NCBI GenBank assembly: GCA_021735105.1
Contig: JAIPHS010000050.1
Location: 1 to 6,855, forward strand
DNA from: Candidatus Omnitrophota bacterium
GTDB lineage: Bacteria; Omnitrophota; Gorgyraeia; Duberdicusellales; 4484-171
DNA length: 6,855 nucleotides
Direction: 5' to 3'
Made by a program: the position numbers and the translations under genes
Notes under the pieces: generated by a model
Told to the model about the DNA's origin: nothing
Database searches by the model: none
What the model saw: only the letters and a program-made list of their open reading frames with translations
Part shown: in pieces, positions 6,537 through 6,855 of the stretch
How the letters are laid out: each line of letters starts with the position of its first letter
How positions within the stretch are numbered: position 1 is the stretch's first letter

Positions 6537-6855
6537 AATCAATAAAAGAATATATCCCGGTAGTGGGAAAACAAATTGTAGATGAACTTTATTTGGTAGC
6601 CGGCAAATTAGCGGATAAAAAAATTCAAAACATAAATTCAACACGATTTGGCGGAGGAGTTGCTGAAATATTATCCCGAATGATTCCTTTGATGAAAGAT
6701 TTAGGAGTGTCGGTTGGTTGGGATACTTTAGATGCTGAAGATTATTTTTTTACTATAACTAAAAAAATTCATAATGCTTTACACGGGTTAGATGTTAGGC
6801 TGACCGATAAAGAATACCAATATTTTTTAAAGATAAATGAAAAAAATCAAAAAAA
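6533..6855 (+). CDS. treT: TreT-type trehalose synthase (GT4), N-terminal part only
   Basis: The reading frame is open from ATG 6533 to the window end (107 complete codons), so the gene is cut by the edge rather than broken. The fragment has the TreT N-terminus: NINSTRFGGGVAEILSRM (about 33-50), IPLMKDLGVSVGWDTL (about 51-66), FFTITKKIHNALHG (about 72-85) and a following LTDKEYQYF. The GGGVAE loop and the TKKxHNAL segment are typical of trehalose glycosyltransferring synthases, which join NDP-glucose and glucose to give trehalose and NDP in the cytoplasm. The C-terminal nucleotide-sugar-binding half lies outside the window, so donor choice and intactness cannot be judged. No Shine-Dalgarno site precedes it, and its start overlaps the upstream stop by 4 nt, so translation likely depends on termination of the DUF5752-like gene. 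Confidence 0.85.
   Translation, partial: MKSIKEYIPVVGKQIVDELYLVAGKLADKKIQNINSTRFGGGVAEILSRMIPLMKDLGVSVGWDTLDAEDYFFTITKKIHNALHGLDVRLTDKEYQYFLKINEKNQK

Noticed and set aside
1..6855. CRISPR array, tRNA/rRNA genes, insertion sequence ends or transposase
   Set aside because: I saw no regularly spaced repeats, no cloverleaf or rRNA-like stretch, and no transposase motif; coding density leaves little room for them.

Overview
This window comes from an AT-rich, gene-dense bacterial genome. All genes lie on the plus strand with short or negative spacing, most have Shine-Dalgarno sites, and codon use favours A/T-ending codons and lysine. The gene mix (mycobacterial-type HAD/trehalose-phosphatase/GH65 set, DUF5752-like protein, TreT-type trehalose synthase, receiver and CBS modules) suggests an uncultured, possibly anaerobic bacterium. 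Omnitrophota or a similar candidate phylum would fit, but that placement is a low-confidence inference. Stop codons TAG, TAA and TGA all occur at plausible gene ends, so the code looks standard.

Layout. Positions 1-130 hold a short leader with a possible -10 box, an inverted repeat and a strong ribosome binding site. Next is a divergent ZIP-family membrane transporter (131-841). A good extended -10 promoter (862-889) then starts what looks like one long operon. Its genes are: a beta-phosphoglucomutase-like HAD fused to a trehalose-6-phosphate phosphatase (933-2543); a GH65 sugar phosphorylase/hydrolase overlapping it by 23 nt, with a C-terminal receiver domain lacking the phosphoacceptor Asp (2521-5385); a two-CBS-domain protein (5396-5872); a DUF5752-like protein built from two copies of one ~100-residue unit (5895-6536); and the first 107 codons of a TreT-type trehalose synthase, cut by the window edge (6533-6855, absent from a minimum-length ORF scan because it runs off the end).

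How the genes may work together. The common theme is trehalose. TreT makes trehalose from NDP-glucose and glucose. The phosphatase releases trehalose from trehalose 6-phosphate. An inverting GH65 phosphorylase would split trehalose (or a related disaccharide) to beta-glucose 1-phosphate, which the HAD mutase domain could convert to glucose 6-phosphate. The first two genes together match, domain for domain, the single long polypeptide known from mycobacteria (Rv2006/OtsB1), here split into two overlapping genes. A pseudo-receiver tail and a CBS protein placed between the catabolic and biosynthetic enzymes hint that the pathway is allosterically or signal controlled. That last step is inference.
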